9,571 nt of DNA from Firmicutes bacterium TM09-10 (GTDB lineage: Bacteria > Bacillota > Clostridia > Lachnospirales > Lachnospiraceae), in assembly GCA_003481005.1 (NCBI GenBank), contig QUKC01000020.1:55302-64872 (forward strand), given 5' to 3'. Shown here one piece after another: positions 1 to 6,551 of the stretch. The position numbers and the translations under genes are program-made. The notes beneath the pieces were generated by a model, which saw nothing but the letters and a program-made list of their open reading frames with translations, had not been told where the DNA came from and did no database searches. Position 1 is the stretch's first letter, and every line of letters starts with the position of its first letter.

Positions 1-140
1 TATCATTTTGTAGGTCACTCGTTCTTTGGGCTTATAGCTTTCCGCTCTTTTAGCAATATTATCAAGCGGAACTTTTCCCTCACCCTCGCCAAACTCAACT
101 TTTACGTTGATATGTCCGTCTGGCTTTTTGTGGGTGAGTA
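1..140 (-). CDS. Partial C-terminal tail, RlmD/RumA-like protein (fragment)
   Basis: The minus strand is open from the IS left end to the window edge. It reads approximately THKKPDGHINVKVEFGEGEG, then KVPLDNIAKRAESY and KPKERVTYKMI, with no stop before base 1. The composition is typical of a real protein. From memory, this block resembles the C-terminal extension on some clostridial 23S rRNA (uracil-5)-methyltransferases (RlmD/RumA), where it continues into a stretch like EYIEAKYGFKVHTAYIAEVKR; I could not check this. No methyltransferase catalytic residue is in view, so the fragment itself would not be an enzyme. The upstream side is cut by the IS21 element: the same frame stays open to about 273 but there it crosses the IS repeats and is probably not native. 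The exact join with the IS is uncertain (about 130-155). It could instead be another protein sharing this tail. Confidence 0.5.
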
Positions 141-163
141 TTCCGGGCGATTCTGAACTGCCA

Positions 164-248
164 TTCCGGTGATGTAGTACCGCTGTTCCGTTTTTGGTGA
201 TACCACCGTTCCAGTATTCGGATACTGTGATTCCGGTCAGATGATACC
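164..248 (+). repeat. IS21 left-end transposase-binding repeats (4 units)
   Basis: Four 18-19 bp direct repeats start at 164, 186, 209 and 231 (spacing 22, 23, 22). Units are TTCCGGTGATGTAGTACC, TTCCGTTTTTGGTGATACC, TTCCAGTATTCGGATACT and TTCCGGTCAGATGATACC; the shared core is TTCC(G) near the start and GATACC near the end. A further TTCCGG at 141 is in phase but lacks the GATACC half. Repeated IstA binding sites at the termini are known for the IS21 family. The spacing is about two helical turns, so the sites fall on one face of the DNA. Confidence 0.8.
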
Positions 249-257
249 GATTCCCTT

Positions 258-263
258 TATAAT
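258..263 (+). promoter_or_regulatory. Candidate -10 box for istAB
   Basis: A consensus TATAAT lies 50 bases before the istA start and just inside the last left-end repeat. No good -35 hexamer sits 16-18 bases upstream, where the sequence is part of the repeat at 231-248. The promoter may therefore be weak unless a -35 is supplied from outside, as happens in IS21-type tandem junctions. Assignment rests on the hexamer alone. Confidence 0.4.
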
Positions 264-294
264 GAATTCATACGCTTTGCAGCGTAAATTCATT
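261..294 (+). promoter_or_regulatory. Stem-loop just upstream of istA ribosome binding site
   Basis: The inverted repeat is AATGAATT (261-268), a two-base bulge CA, TACGCT (271-276), loop TTGC, then AGCGTA and AATTCATT (281-294). All 14 stem positions pair. It ends 5 bases before the GGAGG at 300-304. A hairpin this close to the start region of a transposase gene often limits expression from outside transcripts; that role is inferred. There is no U-tract after it, so it is not a classical terminator. Confidence 0.6.
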
Positions 295-313
295 ACGAAG
301 GAGGTCACCATTT

Positions 314-1876
314 ATGACCAAGTATCGTGAGATCATCCGGCTTGCCGGATTGAATCTCAGTCAAACCAACATTGCCCTTAGCTGCAATGCATCCAAGACA
401 ACTGTCAACAAGGTGCTGAAGGCAGCCAGAGAGCAACATCTTGTCTGGCCTCTGGATCCTAAACTCAGCGATCTAGTCTTAGGCAAGTTGCTTTTCCCTG
501 AAGTGAAGGCAAAGTCAGCCACTTCAAAGCGGATGCCCGATTTTGAGCATGTCCACAAAGAGCTTCTTCGGAACGGAGTGAATAAGAAGCTCCTTTGGAC
601 AGAGTATCTTGAAGCATGCCGTCTCTCCAAAGAAGAATCACTTATGTACTCTCAGTTCTGCTACTACATCCAGCAGGATGAGCAGAAGCGCCGCGCCACC
701 ATGCATATCAACCGCAAGCCCGCAGAGCAGGTCGAGGTCGATTGGGCAGGCGATCCGGCGCACATCATCGACCCAGATACCGGCGAAATTCTGGATGCGC
801 AGATTTTCGTGGGTGTTATGACCTACAGTCAGTATCCATACGTAGAAGCCTTTATGGATCAGAAACAGGCGTCATGGATTGCAGCACACGTCCACATGTA
901 CGAGTACTTTGGCGGTGTTGCAAAGATTCTTGTGCCGGACAACTGTCGCACTGCTGTGGATCATAATAATAAAAGCTGGAATGATCCACGGATCAATGCC
1001 GTCTATCAGGAAATGGCAGAACACTATGGCACCGCCATTATTCCGGCACGCGTCCGTTCTCCAAAGGATAAACCTAATGCTGAGGGCAGTGTAGGAAACA
1101 TTTCCACATGGATCACTGCAGCGCTACGGAATGAACAGTTCTTTTCTCTCGGTGAGTTAAATCAGGCAATCCGGAAGAAACTGGAAGATTTCAGCCATCG
1201 CCCGTTCCAAAAGAAAGATGGGAGCCGGTATGAAATCTTCCGCGATGAAGAACTGCCATTGCTGGCCCCGTTGCCTGCTACCCCATATGAACAGGCAGAA
1301 TGGAGACAAGCCACCGTTCAGTTCAATTATCACATATCGTTTGCGGGAATGCTATACTCCGTTCCACATGAGTATATAAAGCGCAAAGTTGATGTGAGGG
1401 TCACAGACAAGACCGTTGAGGTTTTTTACAACCACAATCGAATCGCGTCTCACCGTCGACTGTATGGTCGCAAAGGTCAGTATAGCACAATCACAGAGCA
1501 TATGCCGCCTTCTCATCAGCAGTATCTTGAGTGGAACGGAGACCGCTTCCGGCAATGGGCGAAGCGCATCGGTTCCAGTACCTACCAGACCGTGGATGCA
1601 ATCCTTACCTCCAAGCTGGTAGAACAGCAATCCTACCGTAGTTGCATGGGACTTTTAAAACTGGCCGACAAGTATTCTGTCGATCGGCTGGAAGCTGCCT
1701 GCTGTAAAGCGCTCACCTTTACAGCCACTCCGAGCTATAAGAGCATCAAGAACATACTTGATACCGGGAGTGATCGAACAGCACCGGCTGACAAAGCTGT
1801 GGTAACCGATAGCCATACGAGCTCAGAAAAAAACAGACACGCACTTACACGGGGTGCGGATTACTACAGGAGGTAA
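314..1876 (+). CDS. istA: IS21 family transposase IstA
   Basis: This is the DDE transposase that cuts and joins the IS ends. The 520-residue length is normal for IS21 IstA. An N-terminal helix-turn-helix lies at about residues 15-40 (LSQTNIALSCNASKTTVNKV) for end recognition. The integrase-type catalytic core follows, with the first Asp at 143 in VEVDWAGD, the second at 209 in LVPDN, and the Glu at 257 in KPNAEGSV, all in expected contexts. A C-terminal beta-rich region with SFAGMLYSVPHEY at about 342-354 is typical of the family. The ATG start is supported by GGAGG at 300-304 with a 9-base spacer. istB begins 7 bases after the stop, and its ribosome binding site AGGAGG is inside the last istA codons, so the two are translated from one mRNA. 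The gene looks intact. Confidence 0.95.
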   Translation: MTKYREIIRLAGLNLSQTNIALSCNASKTTVNKVLKAAREQHLVWPLDPKLSDLVLGKLLFPEVKAKSATSKRMPDFEHVHKELLRNGVNKKLLWTEYLEACRLSKEESLMYSQFCYYIQQDEQKRRATMHINRKPAEQVEVDWAGDPAHIIDPDTGEILDAQIFVGVMTYSQYPYVEAFMDQKQASWIAAHVHMYEYFGGVAKILVPDNCRTAVDHNNKSWNDPRINAVYQEMAEHYGTAIIPARVRSPKDKPNAEGSVGNISTWITAALRNEQFFSLGELNQAIRKKLEDFSHRPFQKKDGSRYEIFRDEELPLLAPLPATPYEQAEWRQATVQFNYHISFAGMLYSVPHEYIKRKVDVRVTDKTVEVFYNHNRIASHRRLYGRKGQYSTITEHMPPSHQQYLEWNGDRFRQWAKRIGSSTYQTVDAILTSKLVEQQSYRSCMGLLKLADKYSVDRLEAACCKALTFTATPSYKSIKNILDTGSDRTAPADKAVVTDSHTSSEKNRHALTRGADYYRR

Positions 1877-1882
1877 GGAACC

Positions 1883-2659
1883 ATGACTACACAGAGCACT
1901 ATAGATAAACTCATCGAAATGCGACTGACATCCATGTCGGATGCATTCCTGAGCCAGCTGCAGGATGCCCGGATGAAAGACATCTCCTTTGAGGACCGTT
2001 TTGGAATGCTGGTAGATATCGAATACAGCAATCGTAAGAGTAACAGCCTGAAGCGCCTGATCCGTAATGCCGGATTCGACCAGCCAGATGCATACATCGG
2101 GGATATCAATTATACCTCCGGACGGAAACTCAACCGCAGCCTGATCGAGCGTCTGGCAACCTGTGAGTACATCACAGAGCATCGAAACCTGTTCATCACA
2201 GGTGCCACAGGGAGTGGAAAGACCTACATGGCATGCGCTTTCGGTATGGAAGCCTGTAAGCGTCGGTACACTACGAAATACGTTCGACTTCCAGACCTGC
2301 TCCTGGAGTTAGAGATGGCACGTAACGATGGAACTTACAAAAAGATCCAGAGCAAATATGCCAATCCGATTCTGCTGATCATCGATGAATGGTTGCTGCT
2401 GAAGCCAACCGCATCAGAACAGCACGATATACTGGAACTCCTACATAGGAGACGCAAGAAGTCGTCAACCATCTTTTGTTCTCAGTATGATTGCAATGGC
2501 TGGTACGATCAACTGGGAGGCGATGACAGTCCGCTCGCGGAAGCGATCCTGGATCGTATCAAGCATGATGCGTACAAGATTAACATCATCCCAACGGACC
2601 CGACGAATTACAGATCCATGCGTGAAGTATATGGCTTGAATCCGGCATTAAGCGAGTAA
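1883..2659 (+). CDS. istB: IS21 family helper ATPase IstB
   Basis: This is an AAA+ ATPase that assists IstA in target choice and transpososome assembly. It has 258 residues, the usual size. The N-terminal helical part has the family pattern LRLTSMSDAFLSQL-like (about residues 12-27). Walker A GATGSGKT is at 107-114 and Walker B LLIIDEW at 164-170. A sensor-like region SSTIFCSQYD lies at about 194-203, and AEAILDRIKHDAYKI at 219-233 is the common IstB C-terminal signature. The Shine-Dalgarno AGGAGGTAAGG overlaps the end of istA. After the stop there is a 10-base palindrome TTGCATGCAA (2662-2671) and then the right-end repeats. No damage is seen, so the element is probably capable of transposition. 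Confidence 0.95.
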   Translation: MTTQSTIDKLIEMRLTSMSDAFLSQLQDARMKDISFEDRFGMLVDIEYSNRKSNSLKRLIRNAGFDQPDAYIGDINYTSGRKLNRSLIERLATCEYITEHRNLFITGATGSGKTYMACAFGMEACKRRYTTKYVRLPDLLLELEMARNDGTYKKIQSKYANPILLIIDEWLLLKPTASEQHDILELLHRRRKKSSTIFCSQYDCNGWYDQLGGDDSPLAEAILDRIKHDAYKINIIPTDPTNYRSMREVYGLNPALSE

Positions 2660-2679
2660 ACTTGCATGCAACAAAATGT

Positions 2680-2742
2680 GGTATCTCTGTTCCGGACTCA
2701 CGGTATCATAACACCGGACTGCCGGTATCCGTTCCTTCGGAA
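2680..2742 (-). repeat. IS21 right-end transposase-binding repeats (3 units, inverted)
   Basis: Three units in inverted orientation start at 2680, 2702 and 2724, exactly 22 bases apart. On the minus strand they read GTCCGGAACAGAGATACC, GTCCGGTGTTATGATACC and TTCCGAAGGAACGGATACC, matching the left-end core TTCCG...GATACC. The outermost unit contains a small hairpin (gttcc/ggaac). Ten bases beyond it lies the predicted terminus at 2752. The middle and outer units are also read as the last codons of the interrupted DUF1906 gene. Confidence 0.8.
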
Positions 2743-4496
2743 CAGGGGTACATTTGAACCGTAATATTCAGAAAAGGGAAAATAAAGCGACCTTTATCAT
2801 CTCCAAAATTCTCATAGCAGTACTGATATTCATCCTTACGCCTAATTTCCTGAAGATCAAATTTGATGGAATTAACCGTATCCTTCGCCTTTTCTTCTTT
2901 AAGCCGATAATTGATACATTCTAGTGCGATCTCAATATTACGATCTTTTTCGTTAAGAACAGCATTATCCATTTTAAAGAGAGAAGTCGATTCAGTTTCT
3001 GGAACTTCTTCCGGATCAAATGGCGCCATTTTTCTATAATTTTTGGATACGATCAAATTATCTATTTCAATAGTACTTCCATTGACCGTGTACTTTACTG
3101 TAGAAATTTGATCAAACATCCAATTAGACGGAAGTAAATATCCTAAATTTCCGCTATAACCAGTTGACATATCCGACACAAAGCTGCTTATAGCATAGCC
3201 TTTATCGCTTACCTGTATACATACATTTCTTGGTCCATAAACACCAACTTTGTAATTTTTAGGATTACGTCCTGTATCAGAAAACAATTTAAAAACAGCT
3301 TCAAAATAAGGAAGAATGCTATTTTTAATATCTGTTTCCAGCGCATCAAAATCGACGCAAAAATAAATGGTAGTCCTTGAAGGAAATCCTAATTTCTGGG
3401 CATTTGAAATTGCAGTAGCAGCATCTGTGCGTCCTTTAGCAGATGTAAAATAGCCACTATGGTTACCTTCTGTCTGGTAAATCGGAAAAATATCCATTCC
3501 GGCTTCTGTAATAATTTCAATTTCTTCGCGCTTTAAACGTTTCCAAAGACCGCCACCGATATATCTGCCAATAACTTTACGTCCATCTGCTGCTAATGCG
3601 CTGGCAATTTCTTTTGTTAATGGATGTGCACGATCACATCCTGTTCCCTTTCTATTAGGATTTCCTGAACTGGTCAAAAGGGAAGCCCATGTGTCTTTCC
3701 CGGCAATTCCATCAGCAATAAGTCCTACAAATTCCTGAAATTCTTTAACAGCTCTTTCAGCACCAGCTCCAAAAACACCGTCAAGTTGATTTGGATTAAA
3801 TTTATTACAACAAAGGGCATATTGTAAAATGAGAACAACTGATTTAGATGCAGCCCCACCACGCTTAATAGTAGGACATTTTGACATCGTCCCGCTGCCA
3901 AAAACACCATCTACTGTTTCTCCAATTTCATGCTGCAGCGCTCGTATAAGTCCCTTATTTGTAAATTTTCCATAAATCCCATTACATGGAATAAGGTCCA
4001 TGTAATTACTGTAAGAACGATTTAATGCCTGCTGAATCGTTCGGATTTGATGATCACCTTTTTCTTCATCAAGTCGAAAATTCTCGGTATTAAGAATCGC
4101 TTTTAAAAGTTTAGGTATGATATTTCCTGTAGTAGATATAAAACCTGCATCTGTTTCAAATTCCCTTACTTTTTCAATCATACCACTACCATAAATCCCG
4201 TCGAATCCTTTGGGATTATAGCCCTTGCAATATAAACCGCCCTGTGCGATATACACTTTATTACGATTCGTCTGCACACTGGTGTCCAACGATGGCGAAA
4301 TCGTTCCAATGGCAGCTAAAGACCCCGATCCAAGAACACCATCAACCTTTACACCAGCTTCAATCTGAAGCCCTCTGATCAACGCTTTAATCGTTGAATT
4401 TCCAGTGAGACCATCCTCTGTGACAGCCGGGAAATCCGGGTGATTCCCATAGGTCAAATTTAACCATTTTTGCACTTCTAAAACTTTCAAATCCAT
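2706..4496 (-). CDS. Peptidoglycan-binding, DUF1906 (glycoside hydrolase-like) protein, 3' end replaced by IS
   Basis: The 596-codon frame encodes four peptidoglycan-binding-1 type repeats at about residues 5-64, 80-135, 148-206 and 215-275, each with a DG(V/I)(L/Y/F)G(S/A/K)G-like turn. A DUF1906/Rv2525c-like TIM-barrel domain follows at about 287-490, with RYIGGG at 311-316, IFPIYQT at 336-342, IYFCVDFDA at 377-385 and GVYGPRNVC at 418-426. A charged tail with a possible short beta domain continues to 581. Residues 582-596 (MYPCSEGTDTGSPVL) are read from the IS right end, so the native C-terminus is lost. There is no signal peptide or membrane segment, so how it reaches the wall is unclear. 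Start: GGAG at 4505-4508, 8 bases before the ATG. The role is inferred to be cell-wall binding or cleavage; DUF1906 proteins lack a well-proven reaction. Confidence 0.85.
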   Translation of the reverse strand: MDLKVLEVQKWLNLTYGNHPDFPAVTEDGLTGNSTIKALIRGLQIEAGVKVDGVLGSGSLAAIGTISPSLDTSVQTNRNKVYIAQGGLYCKGYNPKGFDGIYGSGMIEKVREFETDAGFISTTGNIIPKLLKAILNTENFRLDEEKGDHQIRTIQQALNRSYSNYMDLIPCNGIYGKFTNKGLIRALQHEIGETVDGVFGSGTMSKCPTIKRGGAASKSVVLILQYALCCNKFNPNQLDGVFGAGAERAVKEFQEFVGLIADGIAGKDTWASLLTSSGNPNRKGTGCDRAHPLTKEIASALAADGRKVIGRYIGGGLWKRLKREEIEIITEAGMDIFPIYQTEGNHSGYFTSAKGRTDAATAISNAQKLGFPSRTTIYFCVDFDALETDIKNSILPYFEAVFKLFSDTGRNPKNYKVGVYGPRNVCIQVSDKGYAISSFVSDMSTGYSGNLGYLLPSNWMFDQISTVKYTVNGSTIEIDNLIVSKNYRKMAPFDPEEVPETESTSLFKMDNAVLNEKDRNIEIALECINYRLKEEKAKDTVNSIKFDLQEIRRKDEYQYCYENFGDDKGRFIFPFLNITVQMYPCSEGTDTGSPVL

Positions 4497-4508
4497 TTTT
4501 ATTTCTCC

Positions 4509-4549
4509 TTCTTATTTATTTTAGCTGTGCAGCTATAAATAAATAAGAA
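4509..4549 (-). promoter_or_regulatory. Long 5'-leader hairpin abutting the DUF1906 gene Shine-Dalgarno
   Basis: The arms 4509-4527 and 4530-4549 pair over 19 positions with one bulged base (4536) and a two-base loop. The inner stem is TAGCTG/CAGCTA and the outer stem TTCTTATTTATTT with its complement. On the minus-strand mRNA the 3' arm ends inside AAGAAGGAG, so the stem borrows the AAGAAGG portion while GGAG stays at its base. It could stabilise the mRNA, gate ribosome access or be a dimeric protein operator; the sequence does not decide. It is not followed by a U-tract, so it is not a terminator for this strand. Confidence 0.6.
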
Positions 4550-4580
4550 CTTATGTAAAAAATTGTAAACATAAAAAATA

Positions 4581-4619
4581 ATTAAAAACAGAGAAATGAT
4601 TTTGAATCATTTCTCTGTT
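4581..4619 (-). terminator. Rho-independent terminator of the lipoprotein gene
   Basis: A perfect 14-bp stem (4587-4600 with 4606-4619, AACAGAGAAATGAT and its complement) encloses a 5-base loop. On the minus strand it is followed by TTTTTAATTATTTTTT. It begins 25 bases after the lipoprotein stop codon and separates that gene from the DUF1906 gene, which must then use its own promoter in the roughly 90 bases between. Confidence 0.85.
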
Positions 4620-4643
4620 AAAAAATTTTCCCATTAGGGTTAA

Positions 4644-5786
4644 TCAACCAATATATGTTATTTCTCCAGATTGAATATCCTGACATTTAAGCTGACTATC
4701 CGAATCCAAATAATAAATATGATCATTTAATATATCAAAATGTTCATAATCTTCAGATTTAGAGAAAAGAATTTCAAAATCTTCTGTTTGAAAAGAAATC
4801 CTACCAACATAAGCCTTTTCATCCTTTTCATAAAATCCATATAAGTAATCATCATCAAATGTGATAAAATCAAAATGTTCTTCATTCCGATTCCACAGAA
4901 TCTTTTCTCGTTTACCATCAAGTGACATAAGATGAATCCTATCATGTTGATGCTCATCAAAAAATACAAGTCCCCAATTAGTCGCTATGCATTTATCATA
5001 ACATTTTCCATATTCAATAATTTCTCCTCTTCTTTCGGAAAAATTAAACCGATAGGCTCTCATAAATCGTATATCTGTATTGCCAGACATTGAAGCATGG
5101 ACAGAAAAGAAATTTGTACCATTCCAATATTTCCGACTAAAACAGGTATCAATGAGGTCTACACTAAAAGATAAATCCCAATAAGGGTCGTTTTTTACAC
5201 TTTCTGGATAGGAAATCTTATATCGGTATCTGCTGTTATATTCCTGATAATTCGTAGTTTCATCAAACGGTACCAATTCCAGTATTTCTCCATTTTCGTC
5301 CAAAAGAGCCTCCTGCACACACCCCGATTCCGCAAAAAAATAGATATGATTTTCGCCATTCCATTGTTCAAATGTAATTTTATATATTGCCTCCTCACTG
5401 TCACAGAGCGTCGAAATTTCATGTGTATTCAAATTAAGTCGCTTTACTAGATTATCACAGCTGTAATACAAATCTCCATTAAATTCATCTCCCATTCCGA
5501 TACATCCAACATCAATCAATTCCCACCCTTTCGTATCATCTTTTTGAGCATAGAGTCCATCCGGGGTAGCAGCATATGTTGTTTCATTAAAATGTTTTAC
5601 ATAAGAATTAAAGGGATTATTGATAATATATTCATATTCAGGCGCCTCAAAAATATCATCTGGCAAAATGATATCTTCTTCTGCATTATCTACAGATACT
5701 GTAGATTCAACTGCATTTGGCATCGAACAACTAGTTAATAATCCTGCGATCAGTATAAAAAAAAATGTCAACCATTCATTTTTCAT
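4644..5786 (-). CDS. Lipoprotein with beta-propeller-like repeats (DUF5050-like), function unknown
   Basis: The chosen start gives 380 residues beginning MKNEWLTFFFILIAGLLTSC: two charged residues, a hydrophobic core and a lipobox LTSC with Cys20, so signal peptidase II processing and anchoring on the outer face of the membrane are expected. The mature part is acidic and rich in short strands of the type DGLYAQ, DLYYSC, HIYFFA and HIYYLD, each followed by a loop. This suggests a propeller like the DUF5050 family of extracellular clostridial proteins. No catalytic motif is recognised. An in-frame extension upstream to 5849 exists, but it would bury the signal peptide behind 21 residues. AAAGGG upstream gives a rather long spacer, so the ATG at 5798 (adding MIKN) is possible. 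It ends at a strong terminator. The ligand is unknown. Confidence 0.75.
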   Translation of the reverse strand: MKNEWLTFFFILIAGLLTSCSMPNAVESTVSVDNAEEDIILPDDIFEAPEYEYIINNPFNSYVKHFNETTYAATPDGLYAQKDDTKGWELIDVGCIGMGDEFNGDLYYSCDNLVKRLNLNTHEISTLCDSEEAIYKITFEQWNGENHIYFFAESGCVQEALLDENGEILELVPFDETTNYQEYNSRYRYKISYPESVKNDPYWDLSFSVDLIDTCFSRKYWNGTNFFSVHASMSGNTDIRFMRAYRFNFSERRGEIIEYGKCYDKCIATNWGLVFFDEHQHDRIHLMSLDGKREKILWNRNEEHFDFITFDDDYLYGFYEKDEKAYVGRISFQTEDFEILFSKSEDYEHFDILNDHIYYLDSDSQLKCQDIQSGEITYIG

Positions 5787-5881
5787 ATTTTTTATCATCC
5801 CTTTCACTTCGCTCATGGCACAAATAAGTTCTGAAAATGTCGTGCCCACCCTTCTTTATTTTATAATTCTTGTATATAATA

Positions 5882-5893
5882 GTAATATATTAC
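5882..5893. promoter_or_regulatory. 12-bp palindrome in the lipoprotein upstream region
   Basis: GTAATATATTAC is a perfect dyad about 100 bases upstream of the lipoprotein start, with a TATAAA-like stretch (5863-5869, minus strand) between it and the gene. It could be a regulator site, but AT-rich DNA gives such dyads by chance. The rest of 5787-6000 holds no gene that I can support. Confidence 0.25.
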
Positions 5894-6000
5894 CAAACGC
5901 AAAATCCTGAAATACTCTTTTCTTTTTTTCCCATCATATCTGATCTCATAACTTTTTATAAATCTCAAGAAATATTCCTTAAACTTCCATATCACATGTT

Positions 6001-6398
6001 TCAATATTTACCTTTTTCTACTTCCTCACGAATTTTTTTATATATTTTTCCCTTTCTATAATTCAAAGTTGATCTTGAAATATTTAATTCCTCTGCTATT
6101 CTTTTTTCACTCAATCCTTCCCAGAATATCTTTTGCAACACAATCTTTTCCCATATATCTAAACGATGTATTGCCACATATAATTTTTCTAAATCAATCT
6201 CCTTTTCAATAATACTCCATACTGTATCATCTGTCGAAATCTCTATTCCTTTTTCCCAAAGAGACTCTAGCGAAATTTCTCTAACTAATTTATTTTTTCC
6301 TCCTTTTTGCTTTATTCCTCCCCATAATAATATTCTCTATACACTTTATAATCCACTTCCATTAATTCACCATTAATTCTAATATAAAACTTCTTCAT
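6001..6398 (-). pseudogene. Sigma-70-like helix-turn-helix protein, broken by two frameshifts
   Basis: The start ATG at 6396-6398 follows AGGGGGG and gives MKKFYIRINGELMEVDYKVY then REYYYGEE and a stop. This N-terminus is typical of small sigma-factor-like helix-turn-helix proteins of clostridial mobile elements. The rest is in another frame: NKLVREISLESLWEKG, then LYVAIHRLDIWEKIVLQKI, then GLSEKRIAEELNISRSTLNY (a region-4 type helix-turn-helix), ending EEVEKGKY and a stop at 6001. Removing one base from the G4 run (6320-6323) and one from the A6 run (6293-6298) joins everything into about 131 residues, the normal family size. There is no ATG in the C-terminal frame. Either the gene has decayed or these are homopolymer sequencing errors. 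In the family, such proteins are sigma-like regulators. It lies just downstream of agrB in the same direction. Confidence 0.75.
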
Positions 6399-6508
6399 TA
6401 TATCCCCCCTATATGTCTACAAATATTTAAAGTTATAGTAAGGATTTTTTCTTATCATCTGTCGTTATATTTTCTGACGATTTTGTATCTTTCTCTCTAA
6501 AATAATAA

Positions 6509-6551
6509 AAAATCATTTCTGTCCAGTTCTTAGTCTTTCAAAAATGATTTT
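6509..6551 (-). terminator. Possible weak terminator at the end of agrB
   Basis: AAAATCATTT (6509-6518) pairs with AAATGATTTT (6542-6551) across a 23-base loop that includes the agrB stop codon. On the minus strand TTTTTTATTATTTT follows. The stem is AT-only in most positions and the loop is large, so efficiency is doubtful; some read-through toward the sigma-like gene is likely. Confidence 0.3.

Larger units (their letters stand above)
154..2752 (+). mobile_element. IS21-family insertion sequence (istA-istB)
   Basis: This is a complete-looking IS21-type element: istA and istB in tandem, flanked by multiple phased terminal repeats that are direct at the left and inverted at the right. The right end is placed at 2752 because the outermost repeat is followed by a terminus reading TGTACCCCTG on the minus strand. 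The left end is less sure: TGAACTGCCA at 154-163 precedes the first good repeat with the same 10-base offset, but a TTCCGG phased one unit further out (141) and a TGT at 129 leave about 25 bases of doubt. No convincing target duplication was found: the left flank ends gattc and the right flank begins tttga. The element appears less AT-rich than the DNA to its right. It supplies the stop codon of the neighbouring DUF1906 gene. Confidence 0.85.

Noticed and set aside
129..140. TGTGGGTGAGTA as the IS left terminus
   Set aside because: It begins with TGT like the right end, but the offset to the next TTCCG differs (12 rather than 10) and the unit at 141 lacks the GATACC half. It is kept only as an alternative boundary.
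5787..5849. N-terminal extension of the lipoprotein (start at 5849)
   Set aside because: It would put 21 residues before a clear type II signal peptide, so the start at 5786 is more sensible.
6459..6480. GACAGATG and a nearby GTCAG on the minus strand upstream of the sigma-like gene, resembling the agrD promoter repeats
   Set aside because: The two cores are about 15 bases apart, not 21, and the T-run before GACAG is missing, so this does not match the LytTR geometry.
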